Of a stretch of DNA of 64,000 bases, positions 29,939-37,032 are shown piece by piece. The notes below the pieces were generated by a model. The model did not search any database. It had not been told where the DNA came from and saw only the letters and a program-made list of their open reading frames with translations. This stretch comes from DATIHF01 sp035480955. GTDB lineage: Bacteria > Patescibacteriota > Microgenomatia > Woykebacterales > RBG-16-39-9b. The stretch spans positions 20,627 through 84,626 of the forward strand of contig DATIHF010000006.1 of the NCBI GenBank assembly GCA_035480955.1, written 5' to 3'. The number at the start of each line of letters is the position of its first letter. Position 1 is the first letter of the stretch. The translations under genes and the position numbers were made by a program.

Positions 29939-30346
29939 GTGAGAGTGCTGGTTGTCGGTAGCATTGGCAAGAGAGGCGAGACACGGATTGATTTCCTGGT
30001 AGGAGAATTGGGAGCACGAGACATCGAGGTAGTCAAAGTTAGGACAAACTACGGCAATCGTGATTGGCGAGAACACTTCGATGAGGTGAAAATATACTTG
30101 AAGAATTCACAAAGATATTTTGAAGAGAACTCAATTGATGTCGTGGTCGCGGATCTATCAGCTGCCTCAGATGGTAGAACCCACCAGTTGATGATTGCCA
30201 ATCAACGAGGGATTCCTACTTTTGGTTTTGCCCAAGTGGTAGTGGACACTCCCTGGAGATTAGTCGATGTCGACAGGCTATTCACAAATATCAACGATCT
30301 TGTCGCTGCATTGCGCTCCTACGAGAAAACTATTGCCGCTGACTGA
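29939..30346 (+). CDS. Nucleoside 2-deoxyribosyltransferase-like protein
   Basis: The protein has 135 aa from GTG 29939, which has AAAGGAG 8 nt upstream; the frame is open further up but lacks such a site. The Rossmann-like start VRVLVVGSIGKRGETR and VVADLSAASDGRTHQLMIANQRGIPTFGF resemble the catalytic and substrate loops of nucleoside deoxyribosyltransferase/DNPH1-type enzymes, which cleave N-glycosidic bonds. Catalytic Glu is not clearly placed, so the call is at superfamily level. Confidence 0.6.
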   Translation: MRVLVVGSIGKRGETRIDFLVGELGARDIEVVKVRTNYGNRDWREHFDEVKIYLKNSQRYFEENSIDVVVADLSAASDGRTHQLMIANQRGIPTFGFAQVVVDTPWRLVDVDRLFTNINDLVAALRSYEKTIAAD

Positions 30347-30362
30347 CCCTCGGCGGTTTTTT
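30335..30362 (+). terminator. Intrinsic terminator overlapping a stop codon
   Basis: CCGC (30336-30339) and GCGG (30353-30356), extended by a G-U pair, are followed by six T. The stop codon at 30344-30346 is in the loop. Confidence 0.7.
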
Positions 30363-30376
30363 CTTGCACTACAAGC

Positions 30377-30382
30377 TATAAT
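30377..30382 (+). promoter_or_regulatory. -10 box of the tandem zinc-ribbon gene
   Basis: A perfect TATAAT stands 39 nt before the proposed TTG start; no good -35 box is seen. Confidence 0.5.
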
Positions 30383-30421
30383 TGATCTCGGTGGTATCGG
30401 GTGGGAGAAAGGACTCCCAAG

Positions 30422-31018
30422 TTGGCAATCAAGACAGAGCAGAAAGTAGTCTGTCCCGTTTGTCTAAAGCCAAAAAACAAACTAACAAATCGCCACCCAA
30501 TCAGTCGAGTTCTTGTTTGTAGTAATTGTTTTAAAAAACTCACTAACTTCAAACCAAAATTGAGGAGAGGGGTCTGTAGTCTCTGCGGTAAGGGACCAAG
30601 ACTTATTCATTATAAAAATGAAAGTTGTGGGCGATGTTATAGGAATAGGATAGCTAAAGAGAGATTTCCGTCATGTAGCGAGTGTGGCACAGTGATAAGC
30701 CGCGCGAAGAGAATACATCCGGATACCAAGGCTGTACTCTGCCTGAAGTGCTATTTCAAGGCAAGCGGCACTTACGACCCAATAGGTCGGTGTTTTCTGT
30801 GCAAGAGAGATCAGATGCGGCTTCCCATGCTTGACTCAGAATCCAAGGAGAGGATTTGTATGAGATGCTACTCGAAAGGAAAGGGGCCTAAATATGGTCA
30901 TCGATGGGGCAAATGCAGCAAATGTGGAAATTCTCCGAGACTCATCTACGGAAAGGCTCTAGACTACTGTCTGACCTGCTATCGCAAACATCTTAATTAC
31001 GAACAACCGAGGTACTAG
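30422..31018 (+). CDS. Tandem zinc-ribbon protein (about five C4 units)
   Basis: The protein has 198 aa from TTG 30422 (AAAGGA 8 nt upstream); GTG 30401 is the alternative. Five CxxC...CxxC units are visible, opening CPVC, CSLC, CSEC, CFLC and CSKC and closing CSNC, CGRC, CLKC, CMRC and CLTC. Two units share GxGPRLI or GNSPRLI after the first knuckle, so the array arose by internal duplication. The protein is basic and has no other domain. Zinc-ribbon arrays usually bind nucleic acid or protein; no known family is recognised. Confidence 0.7.
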   Translation: MAIKTEQKVVCPVCLKPKNKLTNRHPISRVLVCSNCFKKLTNFKPKLRRGVCSLCGKGPRLIHYKNESCGRCYRNRIAKERFPSCSECGTVISRAKRIHPDTKAVLCLKCYFKASGTYDPIGRCFLCKRDQMRLPMLDSESKERICMRCYSKGKGPKYGHRWGKCSKCGNSPRLIYGKALDYCLTCYRKHLNYEQPRY

Positions 31019-31026
31019 AAACGTCA

Positions 31027-31062
31027 ACCGGTAGCCAACTAAACGCTACCGGTTTTTTTTTT
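31027..31062 (+). terminator. Perfect intrinsic terminator
   Basis: ACCGGTAGC (31027-31035) pairs with GCTACCGGT (31045-31053), followed by nine or more T. The T-run abuts the next -35 box. Confidence 0.95.
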
Positions 31063-31090
31063 GCCTTTTTCCACGGAGTCTATATATAAT
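31061..31090 (+). promoter_or_regulatory. Promoter of the membrane methyltransferase, leaderless
   Basis: TTGCCT (31061-31066), 18 nt, TATAAT (31085-31090), then 6 nt to GTG 31097. It lies inside the longest frame, so the start must be downstream. Confidence 0.75.
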
Positions 31091-31096
31091 ATTATT

Positions 31097-31753
31097 GTGT
31101 ACGCCATTACTGCCATAGTCGCCTGTACAATCGCTTTTTTTGTCTACCAATACTGGAAATACAAAGCCTCGGACAACGGTGCGCCTTATGTCGCGATCGA
31201 ACACCCAGTTGTCGAGCATATTTTGCAGTTAGCGCAGATCGAGCCGGACGATGTGCTTTATGATCTCGGGAGCGGGGATGGGCGAGTGCCGATTGCCGCT
31301 GCGCTAAACTACAATATCAAAGCCGTGGGGATTGAGATTGACCGTTTTCGCCACTGGTATGCTCTCTACCAGCGTTTTATCCTCAGACTCGGTAATCGAG
31401 TGACTTTCATTAATAAAAATATTTTTAATGTAAACTTGTCTGAGGCAACGATTTGTTTTGTTTATTTGACTCAACAAGCCAACGAAGGTTTGGAGGATAA
31501 ATTTTTAAAAGAATTGGGTGAGGGGACTCTGATAATTTCTCCTTCTTTCCAATTCCCCGGCTGGACTCCAGTCTACGTTGATGAAAACCCCACCCTTCAT
31601 ACTCCGTGGGGCCCAACTTATTTTTACGAAATCGGCACGTCAAACCCAAAAGTGGCTGAACAAACTGCAGTGGCAACCCCGCCAGTTCAACCCGAAGTTG
31701 AGCAAGCGCGGCAAGCTCCTAATTTAACCCCACCCACACAACCAAACCCCTAG
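31097..31753 (+). CDS. Membrane-anchored SAM-dependent methyltransferase
   Basis: The protein has 218 aa from GTG 31097. The first 20 residues form one membrane helix, followed by a cytoplasmic class I methyltransferase domain: LYDLGSGDGRVPIAAA is motif I and KAVGIEIDRFRHW the acidic loop of the SAM site. The C-terminus is a Pro-rich tail. This arrangement is common in CPR and related groups and looks like a lipid or membrane-protein methyltransferase, but the substrate is unknown. The leaderless promoter decides the start. Confidence 0.82.
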   Translation: MYAITAIVACTIAFFVYQYWKYKASDNGAPYVAIEHPVVEHILQLAQIEPDDVLYDLGSGDGRVPIAAALNYNIKAVGIEIDRFRHWYALYQRFILRLGNRVTFINKNIFNVNLSEATICFVYLTQQANEGLEDKFLKELGEGTLIISPSFQFPGWTPVYVDENPTLHTPWGPTYFYEIGTSNPKVAEQTAVATPPVQPEVEQARQAPNLTPPTQPNP

Positions 31754-31770
31754 CTTTTGGTATATTAATG

Positions 31771-31776
31771 TATAAT
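31771..31776 (+). promoter_or_regulatory. -10 box of the CAP-like gene
   Basis: Perfect TATAAT 27 nt before ATG 31803, with AAAGGAG upstream of the ATG. Confidence 0.55.
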
Positions 31777-31802
31777 ACCTAGGTTCAGTAAAGGAGTTTG
31801 TC

Positions 31803-32555
31803 ATGGCCGAGGACCCAACCAAGCCAGGCAATGAGAATCGGGAAGAGCCCTCTGGAGAAAGAACTCGCCGAGTAACGGAACAAGACCAAGCAAGGGAAAA
31901 GAAAACCAAGATTAGTTTTTGGCAAAAGCTGAAGCACAGTTTCTCGCTAAGAAGTTACTCAAAATCTACTCTGCTAATGATCGCCGGGGGCCTAGTAGTA
32001 TTAGGTCTCGCAATTTTATTAGCTGTACACAATATTTACTTCAGTAGCGACAGTAGCGCAGCTTCAGGGCAAGTTCCGTTCATCAGAGCAACCGCAACAC
32101 TGACACCGAGACCGACACCTACTCCTAATTACGAAGAAGAGATCGAAAGAGGGGTAATTGACTCGGTAAATTACCGACGGGAGCTGACCATGTTGCCACC
32201 CTTGAAACTCGCAACTGCTTATGTACTTTATGCGAGGGACTATCTCAACCCACCGGCAACGCCACAACCGAATCAATTTGAGATAGATGGTCTGCCTCCT
32301 TGTGAGGATGTTTGCACCTTTGACATGCCCACACCGAGCGGCATCTCAGTCATCTTTGCAAAAGTCAGAGAGATCAAGCAAAACGTGGTCGAGAAAACAA
32401 TGGATATGATTGAGGAGAAAAGTTTTAGCAGCGACGTCATCTATCTCTGTCAGTCAGGTAATATTGGCGTTGGTGCTATGAAAGTTGACACTCGCCTCTA
32501 TTACGTAGTGATTCTCGTCAACAAACTGAGCAAATGCAACCTGCATCAGCAGTAA
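31803..32555 (+). CDS. Membrane-anchored CAP/SCP-like domain protein
   Basis: The protein has 250 aa. A charged cytoplasmic head of about 55 residues precedes a membrane helix (about 58-80), a Thr/Pro linker and an extracellular domain. The domain shows VNYRRELTMLPPLKLATAY near its start and GNIGVGAMKVDTRLYYVVILV near its end, which fit the first helix and last strands of CAP/SCP (PR-1) proteins. The catalytic-like His pair of CAP domains is not obvious. AAAGGAG lies before the ATG. Confidence 0.65.
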   Translation: MAEDPTKPGNENREEPSGERTRRVTEQDQAREKKTKISFWQKLKHSFSLRSYSKSTLLMIAGGLVVLGLAILLAVHNIYFSSDSSAASGQVPFIRATATLTPRPTPTPNYEEEIERGVIDSVNYRRELTMLPPLKLATAYVLYARDYLNPPATPQPNQFEIDGLPPCEDVCTFDMPTPSGISVIFAKVREIKQNVVEKTMDMIEEKSFSSDVIYLCQSGNIGVGAMKVDTRLYYVVILVNKLSKCNLHQQ

Positions 32556-32743
32556 CTCTTTACTGGTATTGTCCTAGAAATGGAAGACGCGGAGCAATCG
32601 AGATCGAAGAGATAACAACTACTGCAAAAATCATACAGCAGTTGAGAGGCGCTCATAGCACAAAGGATCGAGATTGTTTTTTCGATCCAGCAGAACTGAC
32701 ATTAACAACAAAAGATGAAAGAGGTTTTATCTTAGTCGATTAG
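32534..32743 (+). CDS. Possible small protein overlapping the CAP-like gene
   Basis: The ORF has 69 aa and starts 22 nt before the end of the CAP-like gene in another frame. It includes VTLYWYCPRNGRRGAIEIEE and ends exactly at the terminator. There is no clear ribosome site, so translation would need coupling. It looks protein-like but has no recognised family. Confidence 0.42.
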   Translation: MQPASAVTLYWYCPRNGRRGAIEIEEITTTAKIIQQLRGAHSTKDRDCFFDPAELTLTTKDERGFILVD

Positions 32744-32774
32744 GACGGACTCAATTTTGATTCCGTCCTTTTTT
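32743..32774 (+). terminator. Intrinsic terminator overlapping a stop codon
   Basis: GGACGGA (32743-32749) and TCCGTCC (32762-32768) are followed by TTTTTT. Confidence 0.9.
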
Positions 32775-32775
32775 A

Positions 32776-32804
32776 TTGGAGATTGATGACTTTTGTTGTA
32801 TTAT
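32776..32804 (+). promoter_or_regulatory. Promoter of the 32837 gene
   Basis: TTGGAG (32776-32781), 17 nt, TATTAT (32799-32804), then a leader with CGAGGAGGG before ATG 32837. Confidence 0.65.
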
Positions 32805-32836
32805 TTCATTTAGTGAGTGGTTCCGAGGAGGGTTTG

Positions 32837-33193
32837 ATGACCAACGAATTCGAAGGTGTTGGCCCGAGAGCAAATCCTAATACCCGAGAGTTTCGCACAA
32901 TTCGGACAAGCGAAGAGAGAAAATCCACTCAGAGTGGGACAAATGGAACCAAAGGCCCGGCAACTGGCTTCACAGCCAAATGCAGCGAGAAACCAGTTCT
33001 ACAAAACGCATGCCCACGGTGTAATACCTCGGATCTGTTGCCAGGAAAAGATCAGGACGGAAGATTTTTTTTCTGCATTAATTGCAACTACCGTCAGGAG
33101 AAGATCTATTACGGTAATTTCGTCGCTGCAGAACAAGAGGTCAGTTACAAAAGAAGACGACCACCCTCACATGGTAAATCTATGCTTGGATGA
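32837..33193 (+). CDS. Orphan protein with C-terminal zinc ribbon
   Basis: The protein has 118 aa from ATG 32837 with GAGGAGGG 4 nt upstream. A disordered N-terminal half of about 55 residues precedes a zinc ribbon with ACPRCNTSDLLPGKDQDG and CINCNYRQE, and a basic tail (KRRRPPSHGKS). It is a self-contained promoter-gene-terminator unit; its stop codon is at the foot of the terminator. No family beyond the ribbon is recognised. Confidence 0.65.
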   Translation: MTNEFEGVGPRANPNTREFRTIRTSEERKSTQSGTNGTKGPATGFTAKCSEKPVLQNACPRCNTSDLLPGKDQDGRFFFCINCNYRQEKIYYGNFVAAEQEVSYKRRRPPSHGKSMLG

Positions 33194-33224
33194 ACGCCTA
33201 TATCTCTCGATAGGCGTTTTTTTA
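33193..33224. terminator. Perfect intrinsic terminator
   Basis: AACGCCTAT (33193-33201) and ATAGGCGTT (33210-33218), followed by TTTTT; placed between convergent genes. Confidence 0.93.
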
Positions 33225-33626
33225 TCTATCTTTCAGTCTAAAAACAAATTTAAGAGCTGACCAGTCCTCATCAATGGCAGCAACTTTCACATCAACTAAT
33301 GAATTTTCCAAACCGATAGTCCGAACAATATTCTCGTTCAAATCTTTAGGGATTTTTGAAGAACCTTTTGGCCAGCCGACCCATAAGTTTCCGTTTTTAG
33401 CCAAATGGGATTTTAATTTTGGAAAAGTCTCGTGCAGCTCAGCTTTTTCTGTAACAAAAGAAATAATAAAATCTAAATTCGATTCAGGCTTTTCAAAAAT
33501 TTTAAAAGTGATAGGAGAGTCTGCAATTTCTTTTTCAAAAGAAAGAGGGGAATTGTCAAAATAGACTCTGCTGCCCTCTTTCAAACCCAACTTTTCAACT
33601 AAAGACTTACCAGAATAGCCTGCCAT
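33222..33626 (-). CDS. DUF3052 family protein
   Basis: The protein has 134 aa. The start AGYSGKSLVEKLGLKEGSRV and the NLWVGWPKGSSKIPKDLNE segment are diagnostic of DUF3052, a conserved family of unknown function found in many bacteria, often with a CheY-size alpha/beta fold. It ends at the terminator shared with the convergent zinc-ribbon gene and has a leaderless promoter. Confidence 0.88.
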   Translation of the reverse strand: MAGYSGKSLVEKLGLKEGSRVYFDNSPLSFEKEIADSPITFKIFEKPESNLDFIISFVTEKAELHETFPKLKSHLAKNGNLWVGWPKGSSKIPKDLNENIVRTIGLENSLVDVKVAAIDEDWSALKFVFRLKDR

Positions 33627-33632
33627 AGCCGT

Positions 33633-33661
33633 ATTATCACACTATAATCTTTATTTTTCAA
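33633..33661 (-). promoter_or_regulatory. Promoter of the DUF3052 gene, leaderless
   Basis: On the minus strand TTGAAA (33656-33661), 17 nt, GATAAT (33633-33638), then 6 nt to ATG 33626. Confidence 0.75.
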
Positions 33662-33720
33662 GGCTAAAAGCGCGTCTTTTGCTTGATAGATCAGTCTAAT
33701 TTATCAATTATAGGGTAAAA

Positions 33721-33852
33721 ATGGACCCCTCAGGGGGAGGAGGCGAAAGGGGTAAAACCCTTGAATGTACTGATACAGCAGCCAATATGAGCAATTTGAG
33801 TGCGATAAATAAATTTAAGAATTTAGGACAGAGAAAAAACAGGGAATTTTGA
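33721..33852 (+). CDS. Possible 43-aa peptide
   Basis: The ORF starts MDPSGGGGERGKTLECTD and ends GQRKNREF. A TTGATA, 17 nt, AATTAT pair upstream would place a promoter 9 nt before the ATG, as in other leaderless genes. The Gly-rich start is low in complexity. It may be a real small protein or chance within a gene-poor stretch. Confidence 0.3.
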   Translation: MDPSGGGGERGKTLECTDTAANMSNLSAINKFKNLGQRKNREF

Positions 33853-33944
33853 ATACGATTTTGAAAGCTAAAAAGTTTTCAGTTAGCGCAGTAGGAAAGT
33901 GAGAGGAAAATTTCAAAACAGCTCTCGGTGGGGAGCTTAACTCC

Positions 33945-33972
33945 ACGTCGCATAAGATACATTGTGCGACGT
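33945..33972. other. dif-like 28-bp Xer-type site
   Basis: Two 11-bp arms flank a 6-bp centre (GATACA): the left arm is ACGTCGCATAA and the right arm TTGTGCGACGT, matching in 10 of 11 positions as inverted repeats. The left arm contains CGCATAA, the core of the XerC half of known dif sites, and the right begins TTGTG like TTATG of the XerD half. It sits where the dominant coding strand changes from plus to minus. A plain hairpin is the alternative. Confidence 0.4.
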
Positions 33973-34297
33973 AATAGCAAATAGCCTTTAGGAGCTCTTT
34001 CTAATGAAGAGAAGGGGCGCACAGATATCACAGATTAATTGGAAATTAATTTGTTTTTTATTTTCACTTCATCCTCTGTGCACTTCCTACATTACTTAAG
34101 ATCTAAAAACGCCTCCTAGGCCCTTTTAAGGGCTTGCTACTATTAGCCTTGGAAATACCTTTAGTCGGACTCTTGGGTAGACACTCATCGGAGAGAGTCA
34201 AATTTGCTTGTTATTTAGGTTTAAATTGATAGTTTTCTAGCTATAAATTATGACATCTCAGGCATGCAATTAGCACTCGTTTTATAGCTCTGCAAAG

Positions 34298-34306
34298 TTA
34301 TCCACA
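34298..34306 (+). promoter_or_regulatory. Perfect DnaA box
   Basis: TTATCCACA matches the high-affinity E. coli/B. subtilis box exactly. It is alone, so it is weak evidence for an origin. Confidence 0.35.
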
Positions 34307-34417
34307 AAAGATACCTCAGTCTAATGTAAGAAGGGCGCATTAAAAAACTAAAGGAGGGTCGCACTACACTAGAGAAGAGTGGGGCGAAAGTTTTGTTTGG
34401 CTCCAGCTCGTCCAAAG

Positions 34418-34440
34418 CCGAAAGGTCTTTCGGGTTTTTT
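34418..34440 (+). terminator. Orphan intrinsic terminator
   Basis: CCGAAAG (34418-34424) and CTTTCGG (34427-34433) are followed by GTTTTTT. No gene precedes it on this strand, which implies a non-coding plus-strand transcript in the gene-poor stretch. Confidence 0.75.
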
Positions 34441-34466
34441 GCGATCGGACTTCTTCATCTAGACCC

Positions 34467-34531
34467 TATAGTATTACTTTCCACACGTGGAAACAACTAT
34501 ATCATACTATATCATCATGTCTTATAGTATT
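34467..34531. repeat. AT-rich repeats beside a TTTCCAC palindrome
   Basis: TATAGTATT occurs at 34467-34475 and 34523-34531. ACTATATCAT occurs twice in tandem (34496-34515). Between them TTTCCAC and GTGGAAA form an inverted pair (34478-34493). Confidence 0.6.
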
Positions 34532-34712
34532 GTTGTACCTTTTCTCCTTTTTACCCCCACTACTCCTCCACTCTGACAGAGCGTCGCAAAAATTTTTTCC
34601 TCTTCTTTCAAATAAAAATTAATTGTCAGTAAATAGATCCGCTGATCAAGCTTTCAAGTACTGCAATTAAAAAAAGCTAGTCTCTTAAAACCCTCACCCC
34701 CTCCCTGTTATC

Positions 34713-34751
34713 AAAAAAAATGGGCCCCGGGAAAACAAGTTTCTCGGGGCC
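34713..34751 (-). terminator. Intrinsic terminator, minus strand
   Basis: On the minus strand a GC-rich stem (GGCCCC and GGGGCC at 34746-34751/34723-34728) is followed by a run of eight T (34713-34720 as A on plus). It serves the 34802 gene. Confidence 0.85.
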
Positions 34752-34801
34752 GACAGGCTATTCAATTGTAAGACTCTGGTCTAAAACCCCGCTAGCGAAG
34801 C

Positions 34802-35110
34802 TTAGGTTTTAGAGTCCAGGGCCTGAAGTTCACTGTCGAGACCGCGGCATTCTTCGGCCAGATGTCGCTGCTCTTCTGGATTCTGAGCAGACTGGCCGAG
34901 TACATTACCGCTCAACGATACAGCGATTCCTCGTCTACCAACAGAGGGTTCGTCATCCCTCCATGGTGTTTTTGGCGGAGGCGGGGGTGGCTCCCCGGGT
35001 CCACGCGTCTGCCAATAACGAGGTCTATAATCCATCGTCCATATCCTCACGGGGAACTCGCCCAAACCCAGGGGCGGATCTATCGGTTCCTTCCTCTGTA
35101 AATCCCTCAA
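34802..35110 (-). CDS. Pro-rich orphan protein
   Basis: The protein has 102 aa from TTG 35110, with GGGAGGGGG about 9 nt upstream. It is rich in Pro and Arg in the middle (RGPGEPPPPPPKTPW) and ends with a helical, charged tail (NPEEQRHLAEECRGLDSEL). A terminator follows 50 nt after the stop. It appears to be a single-gene unit. No family is recognised. Confidence 0.5.
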   Translation of the reverse strand: MRDLQRKEPIDPPLGLGEFPVRIWTMDYRPRYWQTRGPGEPPPPPPKTPWRDDEPSVGRRGIAVSLSGNVLGQSAQNPEEQRHLAEECRGLDSELQALDSKT

Positions 35111-35182
35111 TTGGGTTCTTTCCCCCTCCCTTCTAAAACCCGAAGGATCTGAAAAGGATTTTAGTACTTTGAAAAAGGGGTG

Positions 35183-35956
35183 TCAAATGCCCCAGGTTGT
35201 GGTGACAATAAGAAGAAGAAATACACTAAACGCAACAAAAACATACTCAAAGGTCGCTCGGCGGGTCAGATCCTTATCAAGCATATGATGCATGATGCCC
35301 AGCACAACATAAACCATCGCGGTCATTGCCAGCCCAATCTTTGGTGGGTCAAGTGGCCAAAAAGACAAGGCCGCGGACAGCTGAGCAACAATCAACCCGG
35401 CGACTAAACTGTAGAGTATTAATTCTCGACTCAAAGTTTCTTCAAGCTCGACTTGCCACAATGCTTGAGCAAAAAGCAAAGAACCGAACCCAAAACTTAT
35501 CAAAGTTAGCGCCCACCACGGCAGTCCTAATCCATAAATCAAAGAAAAGAAAGCAAAGGAAACAAATAAAGTCACGAGATAGCCCACTGTCCGAGCTGCT
35601 CGCAAAAGTGGGATGTTTCGCTCCGCGGAGACATTAAAAATATTTTCTGCCAGCAAATTGGTATAAAGAACAACTCCGTAAACCACACAGAGAAGAAGTC
35701 TGATCTCAGTCGAAGGGTTGAATTGATTGATAAAAAGGGCAAAACTCAGTGTTAGAAAAGTGGGCAAAACAAATAAAGTGATGAATTCAAAACCTTTCAG
35801 GTCTTTGAAAATCGACCAGACCGAAAGCAGATAGCTGGCCACGACTAACCCAGCAAGTAAATAGAGTTTGATATTAGCCTCAGCGAGTGGAAAAAAGAAA
35901 AGTCCTCCGGAGAGAACGATCGTTACGATTGTGATCTTTACGCGCTTGGTCAGCAT
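35183..35956 (-). CDS. Polytopic membrane protein, DUF5656-like
   Basis: The protein has 257 aa with about eight membrane helices and short loops, one carrying NIFNVSAERNIPLLRAARTVG. The layout resembles the DUF5656 membrane proteins of CPR and related genomes, of unknown function. It lies 9 nt after ruvC at the end of the yebC-ruvC operon. Confidence 0.65.
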   Translation of the reverse strand: MLTKRVKITIVTIVLSGGLFFFPLAEANIKLYLLAGLVVASYLLSVWSIFKDLKGFEFITLFVLPTFLTLSFALFINQFNPSTEIRLLLCVVYGVVLYTNLLAENIFNVSAERNIPLLRAARTVGYLVTLFVSFAFFSLIYGLGLPWWALTLISFGFGSLLFAQALWQVELEETLSRELILYSLVAGLIVAQLSAALSFWPLDPPKIGLAMTAMVYVVLGIMHHMLDKDLTRRATFEYVFVAFSVFLLLIVTTTWGI

Positions 35957-35965
35957 AGTTGGCGG

Positions 35966-36517
35966 CTAGATTTTAGCATTTCCTTTTGCCGCTGTCACTT
36001 GCTGCTCTTTGAGAACATGGCAAATCGCCAAGGCCAGCGCGTCATAGGCATCGTCACGAAAGCGGTAAACGTCTTTGCCAGCTTGGTTTTTGGCAGTGTG
36101 TAGCTCCTTCATACCCAGATGTTTCAAAACGGCATCCTGCACCTGTTGTTTGTCGCTTCTACCGTGACCTGCGACCATTAATTTCATTGTCAGACCAGTA
36201 TATTCATGGATTGGTAAGTGTTTCTCCGCAGCTGCCAGAGAAATCGCCCCAATCGCTTGTCCGACATTGATCGCGGTGGTGACATTGGCTCCAAAGAAAA
36301 TCTTTTCCATCGACATCAAATCTGGTTTGTACTCAGCAATCAATTTGCTAATTCCCTCCTTCAAGGTCAGCAAACGATACGGCATTTCCCGATTTTTGTC
36401 AGTCAGGATACACCCGTAATTGCGGGCGATAAATTTCGTTTTGCTGTCACTACCCTCAACTTTGAGAACTCCCCAACCAGTGGTGGCAGTTCCCGGATCA
36501 ATTCCGAGAATTAACAT
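35966..36517 (-). CDS. ruvC: Holliday junction resolvase RuvC
   Basis: The protein has 183 aa. ILGIDPGTATTGWGV carries the first catalytic Asp (D7), SMEKIFFGANVTTAINVGQAIG the Glu and the conserved loop, and YRFRDDAYDALALAICH the terminal Asp pair. RuvC cuts four-way junctions with RuvAB, which are not in this window. It is in a minus-strand operon after yebC and two small membrane genes. Confidence 0.95.
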   Translation of the reverse strand: MLILGIDPGTATTGWGVLKVEGSDSKTKFIARNYGCILTDKNREMPYRLLTLKEGISKLIAEYKPDLMSMEKIFFGANVTTAINVGQAIGAISLAAAEKHLPIHEYTGLTMKLMVAGHGRSDKQQVQDAVLKHLGMKELHTAKNQAGKDVYRFRDDAYDALALAICHVLKEQQVTAAKGNAKI

Positions 36518-36519
36518 AA

Positions 36520-36774
36520 TTATTTGTTAAGCAGTTTATATATTACCACGGAAAACATTGGGATTATTATTACTGACACAATGGGAATCCCCAGAAACCA
36601 AAAGTACAGCGACCGATAACCACATCCAATCTCAGAAAATTCGCCATATGAGACACAAGTTCTAACAAAAAGAAGATAGATTAAAACCAGAATAGCAATA
36701 TCTAGAATCAATGCACCAACAAGAACACCAAATATCTTTAAAAAAGAAGGCTCTTTGATTGCTTTAGATTCCAT
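36520..36774 (-). CDS. Two-helix membrane protein with Cys-pair loop (copy B)
   Basis: The protein has 84 aa: charged N-terminus, helix, a loop with CVSYGEFSEIGC, a second helix, and a short YKLLNK tail. It has the same layout as the preceding gene product (36775-37032), so they look like diverged duplicates. Function unknown. It starts directly after that gene and ends 2 nt before ruvC. Confidence 0.6.
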   Translation of the reverse strand: MESKAIKEPSFLKIFGVLVGALILDIAILVLIYLLFVRTCVSYGEFSEIGCGYRSLYFWFLGIPIVSVIIIPMFSVVIYKLLNK

Positions 36775-37032
36775 CTAGTTTTTTCTCAAAAAGCTGTAAA
36801 CTAGCTGGGACAGGACCGGGATTGCGATTACCCAAATTACCACAAACATCACCCAATTGAGATTACTCGTGTTAAAACAGTCCCAACCGCGACAACCACC
36901 TATTCGATAATAATAGTAATAAATCACGCTCGACCAAGCAAAAACAATAACCAAACTAATTAAAACTGAATAGATTACCTGCTGATTTAGCAAAGGGGGT
37001 TTTTGTTCAATACTTGCTGAGTTGTCCGCCAT
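36775..37032 (-). CDS. Two-helix membrane protein with Cys-pair loop (copy A)
   Basis: The protein has 85 aa: a polar N-terminus of about 17 residues, a helix ending in a run of Tyr (VIYYYYYRIGG), a loop with CRGWDC, a second helix and a YSFLRKN tail. The ATG overlaps the yebC stop by one base, so the two are translationally coupled. Function unknown. Confidence 0.62.
   Translation of the reverse strand: MADNSASIEQKPPLLNQQVIYSVLISLVIVFAWSSVIYYYYYRIGGCRGWDCFNTSNLNWVMFVVIWVIAIPVLSQLVYSFLRKN

Larger units (their letters stand above)
33853..34712. other. Gene-poor stretch of about 860 nt
   Basis: No convincing ORF is seen. The stretch contains a dif-like palindrome (33945-33972), several hairpins (for example a perfect GCCCTTTTAAGGGC palindrome near 34120), a perfect DnaA box (34298-34306), a plus-strand terminator (34418-34440), a TTTCCAC/GTGGAAA palindrome (34478-34493) and AT-rich repeats (34467-34531). 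It may hold one or more non-coding RNAs or a replication or segregation site. Confidence 0.5.

Noticed and set aside
31061..31096. TTG start of the methyltransferase
   Set aside because: The -35 and -10 boxes occupy these codons; GTG 31097 is the first start after the promoter.
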